Assembly (NCBI GenBank): GCA_049323455.1
Contig: JBMONF010000033.1
Coordinates: 11,135 to 75,134, forward strand
From: Hypericibacter sp049323455
Lineage (GTDB): Bacteria > Pseudomonadota > Alphaproteobacteria > Dongiales > Dongiaceae
Length of the DNA stretch: 64,000 nucleotides
Direction: 5' to 3'
The notes below the pieces were generated by a model, which was given only the letters and a program-made list of their open reading frames with translations, did not search any database and was not told the DNA's origin. The stretch's first letter is position 1; each line of letters starts with the position of its first letter. This document shows, piece after piece, positions 61,694-64,000 of this stretch. The translations under genes and the position numbers were made by a program.

Positions 61694-62566
61694 ATGATCG
61701 AGGCATGGCTCGATCGCTTGCCGGGGCCGGCCTCCGGATGGGCGATCACGCCGCTGGCGGGCTTGACCAACCGCAGCTTCCTACTGGAGCGCGGAGCGGA
61801 GCGCCTGGTGCTGCGTCTGCCGGGACCCGGCACGGCGCGCTACATCGACCGCAGGGCGGAGCTCCACAACCACCGGATCGCGGCCGAGCTGGGTCTGGCG
61901 CCGGAGATCCTGCTGGCCGATCCCGAGTGCCTGGTAACACGCTATCTCGACGGCGCGCAGCCGCTGCAGCCGGAGGATTTCGCCGTATCGGCGACGGTCG
62001 AGGCGGTGGGCAGGCTGCTCGGCCGGCTTCACCGCAGCGGCCGCCATTTTCGTGGGCGCATGGACCTGTTTCCCAAGATCGACCAGTATCTGACCCTCGC
62101 CGGTCCCGCCGCGGAGAATGCGCTCAAAGATCTGCGCGCGGCGGCCGAGCCGGCCCGCCTGGCGCTCGAAGCCTCGCCCGTCGCCTGGGTTCCGAGCCAC
62201 ATCGATCCGTCGCCCGCCAATTTCCTTCGCCGCGGCGACGCGCTCTTTCTGATCGACTGGGAATACTCGGCCATGTGCGAGCCGGCCTGGGATCTGGCCG
62301 GCGTTGCCATCGAGGCGCGGCTCGATGCGGCGCAGCGCCGCCGGTTGCTCTCTGCCTACGGGGCCGGCGAGGATGCGCCCCCGCGGGCGCGTGTCGAGCT
62401 GTTCCGTGCGCTGCTTCATCTGGTCGCGGCTTCCTGGGCGGCGGCACAAGTGCCCGCGGCGGAGGACGCCGACAGCTATCGGGAACTGGCCCGCGGCTAC
62501 ACCGAGCGCGCGTGGCCCCTGATCGAAGGCGCCGAATTCGCGGAGCTCGTCCGCGCCATCGCCTAG
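61694..62566 (+). CDS. Phosphotransferase, choline/ethanolamine or thiamine kinase-like
   Basis: A 290-residue aminoglycoside phosphotransferase-fold kinase. Catalytic Brenner motif is HIDPSPANFL (with the Asp at about 176) and the metal Asp is in FLIDWEYSAM; the early GLTNRSFLLERG loop contacts ATP. These features match choline kinases and bacterial thiamine kinases (YcfN/ThiK). Its position just before a TPP riboswitch and thiB hints at thiamine kinase, but no residue seen here proves it. ATG 61694 has GAGGAACGGGG upstream. Confidence 0.8.
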   Translation: MIEAWLDRLPGPASGWAITPLAGLTNRSFLLERGAERLVLRLPGPGTARYIDRRAELHNHRIAAELGLAPEILLADPECLVTRYLDGAQPLQPEDFAVSATVEAVGRLLGRLHRSGRHFRGRMDLFPKIDQYLTLAGPAAENALKDLRAAAEPARLALEASPVAWVPSHIDPSPANFLRRGDALFLIDWEYSAMCEPAWDLAGVAIEARLDAAQRRRLLSAYGAGEDAPPRARVELFRALLHLVAASWAAAQVPAAEDADSYRELARGYTERAWPLIEGAEFAELVRAIA

Positions 62567-62647
62567 CGCCTCGTCCCTGGCCGAACCGCCCGCAGGCGAT
62601 CGGACGATCTTGCATTCGCGGTCGCGCCCCCTATGATGGCCGCCGTC

Positions 62648-62742
62648 TCAACGGGGTGCCCTTCGGGGCTGAGAGGAGAGGGACCCAAATCCGCTCCAAC
62701 CCGACGAACCTGATCCGGGTCATGCCGGCGGAGGGAAATGAG
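62648..62742 (+). ncRNA. TPP riboswitch upstream of thiB
   Basis: THI-box elements in order: GGGGTGC, GGCTGAGAGG, GGACCC, then GAACCTGATCCGGGTCATGC and CGGCGGAGGGA. CTCA (62648-62651) and TGAG (62739-62742) can close P1. Note GGGTCATGC in place of the usual GGGTAATGC. An expression platform that can hide the thiB ribosome binding site follows. Confidence 0.95.
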
Positions 62743-62771
62743 CCGCTCTTCAGGGATGCTTGGCTTTTGCG

Positions 62772-62794
62772 CCCTCCGCGTCACCGATGGAGGG
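62772..62794 (+). promoter_or_regulatory. Ribosome-binding-site-sequestering hairpin of thiB
   Basis: CCCTCC (62772-62777) can pair with GGAGGG (62789-62794), which is the thiB ribosome binding site six bases before the start codon. With TPP bound the aptamer would favour this hairpin and block translation. The reverse state must free GGAGGG. Confidence 0.7.
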
Positions 62795-62799
62795 ACGCG

Positions 62800-63825
62800 A
62801 TGCGCTTCTTGTCATTGATCCAGGCCGCGGCGGCGGCCGCTCTTGCGGCGTTGGCCGCCACCCTGCCTGCGGGGCTGGCGGGGGCCGACACACCGACGCT
62901 CACCATCTACACTTATGAGTCCTTCACCTCGGAATGGGGGCCGGGGCCGGCGATCAAGGCCGCCTTCGAGAAGGAATGCGGTTGCACGCTGGAATTCGTA
63001 TCGGCCGAGGACGGAGCGGCTTTGCTGTCGCGCCTCAAGCTCGAAGGAGAGAGCGCCAAGGCCGACATCGTGCTCGGTCTCGACACCAACCTGACCGCCG
63101 ACGCGATCAGGACCGGGCTCATCGCCCCGTACAATCTCGATCTCTCCGGCCTCGATCTGCCGATCGCCTGGACCGACAAATATTTCGTGCCGTTCGACTA
63201 TGGCTGGTTTGCCGTCTGCTACGACAAGACGCGGCTGCCCGACCCGCCGAAGAGCCTCGCCGATCTCGTCAATGGCGATCCCTCGCAGAAGATCGTGATC
63301 GAGGATCCGCGCACCAGCACGCCCGGCCTCGGGCTCCTGATGTGGATCCGCAAAGTCTATGGCGACAAGGCGCCCGAGGCCTGGGCCAAGCTCAGGCCCC
63401 GCATTCTCACCGTGACCAAGGGCTGGAGCGAAGCCTATGGCATGTTCCTCAAGAGCGAGGCGGCCATGGTGCTGAGCTACACCACCTCGCCGAGCTACCA
63501 TCTGATCGCGGAGAAGGACGACAAATATGCCGCCGCCCTGTTCCCGGAGGGCAACTATCTCCAGATCGAGGTCGCGGCGAAGCTGGTTCACGCGCGTGAG
63601 CCGGCGCTTGCCGACAAGTTCTTGGCCTTCATGCTGACGCCCGCCTTCCAGTCGGTGATTCCGACTACCAACTGGATGTATCCGGTGACGAAGCTGCCCG
63701 AGGGTTTGCCGGCTGGGTTTGCGGCACCCGTTCCGGCTGATAAGACCTTGCTGTTTTCGCCCGAGGAGGCGTCCCAGCATCGCCGCGAGTGGATCGACGA
63801 GTGGCTCAAGGTGATGAGCCTCTAA
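62800..63825 (+). CDS. thiB: Thiamine ABC transporter substrate-binding protein ThiB
   Basis: A 341-residue exported protein. The signal peptide spans about 1-30 (AAAAALAALAATLPAGLAGA). ThiB landmarks: LTIYTYESFTSEWGPGPAIK at the mature start, FEKECGCTLEFV, and CYDKTRLPDPPKSLADL. It binds thiamine and its phosphates in the periplasm. Downstream sequence is intergenic repeat, so thiP and thiQ are not adjacent, unlike most ThiBPQ operons. The riboswitch supports the substrate. An in-frame extension into the phosphotransferase gene was rejected. Confidence 0.95.
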   Translation: MRFLSLIQAAAAAALAALAATLPAGLAGADTPTLTIYTYESFTSEWGPGPAIKAAFEKECGCTLEFVSAEDGAALLSRLKLEGESAKADIVLGLDTNLTADAIRTGLIAPYNLDLSGLDLPIAWTDKYFVPFDYGWFAVCYDKTRLPDPPKSLADLVNGDPSQKIVIEDPRTSTPGLGLLMWIRKVYGDKAPEAWAKLRPRILTVTKGWSEAYGMFLKSEAAMVLSYTTSPSYHLIAEKDDKYAAALFPEGNYLQIEVAAKLVHAREPALADKFLAFMLTPAFQSVIPTTNWMYPVTKLPEGLPAGFAAPVPADKTLLFSPEEASQHRREWIDEWLKVMSL

Positions 63826-63839
63826 TCGGTGACATCGGA

Positions 63840-64000
63840 CATGAGCTTCACCCCCACCCCGGCCCTCCCCCGTCAAGGGGCAGGGGTATCGCATGTGACG
63901 CCCTCATCCTTCGAGACGGCCGCTTCGCGGCCTCCTCAGGACGAGGGGGTCTCACGAAATCTCGCGGATTTCCTCACCCTGAGGAGGGCCGAAGGCCCGT
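63840..64000. repeat. Dispersed palindromic repeats at the right edge
   Basis: Contains CCCCC-GTCA-AGGGG and GAGACGGCCGCTTCGCGGCCTCCTC-type halves and another CCTCACCCTGAGGAGG element running into the window edge. It may terminate thiB transcription. Confidence 0.6.

Overview
The window is strongly GC-rich and gene-dense, with little non-coding DNA. Gene content points to an alphaproteobacterium, plausibly of the Rhodospirillales or a related free-living heterotroph: an RpoH-type sigma factor, a BetI-type regulator, FNR-type boxes at an anaerobic hemN/NnrS locus, DeoR-controlled polyol operons, many ABC importers, and mosaic palindromic intergenic repeats. I see no prophage, transposase, CRISPR array, tRNA or rRNA. 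The species cannot be named from the sequence alone.

Left part (1-10812): the truncated end of a PaaK-like adenylate-forming enzyme, a HAD phosphatase, then a DeoR-family repressor divergent from a seven-gene polyol/sugar operon (ATPase, BtpA/SgcQ-family TIM barrel, FGGY kinase, SDR dehydrogenase, permease, binding protein, permease). 10796-13903: thiamin salvage operon thiM-thiE-thiD-tenA, all with 4-base start/stop overlaps, behind a TPP riboswitch. 14016-17868: a copper/thiol-redox cluster (Cys-rich exported protein, multicopper oxidase, DUF411 protein, TlpA thioredoxin, CcdA).

18088-30842: aldo/keto reductase; a second DeoR repressor divergent from a glycerol-type operon (FAD dehydrogenase with BFD-like [2Fe-2S] end, NADH-oxidase-like flavoprotein, glycerol-type kinase); a signalling block (REC-EAL phosphodiesterase, single-domain response regulator, hybrid histidine kinase); a LuxR-type regulator and a class III aminotransferase. 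31000-34253: hemN divergent from a small conserved ORF and nnrS, with two FNR-type boxes between them. Then rpoH, a quinone-reductase-like MDR protein, and a 163-base palindromic element.

36897-44369: glycine-betaine-type ABC importer with a duplicated permease, two fused gene remnants, an MttB-family methyltransferase without an in-frame TAG, a decayed small gene and betI. 44650-50716: SMP-30 lactonase, then cytochrome b561, a Lon-type protease, a universal stress protein and a membrane protein behind an FNR-like box. 50733-58119: LysR regulator divergent from ureohydrolase, creatininase-family hydrolase, an NMT1/SsuA-type ABC importer and two SDRs. 58131-64000: DUF1761 protein, nucleoside hydrolase, PuuA-like glutamine synthetase, a choline/thiamine-kinase-like phosphotransferase, and a second TPP riboswitch that appears to control thiB by hiding its ribosome binding site.

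The overall theme is scavenging: imported polyols, thiamin, betaine-like quaternary amines and guanidino/amide compounds are taken up by dedicated ABC systems and fed into central metabolism, with microaerobic and copper-stress functions interspersed.
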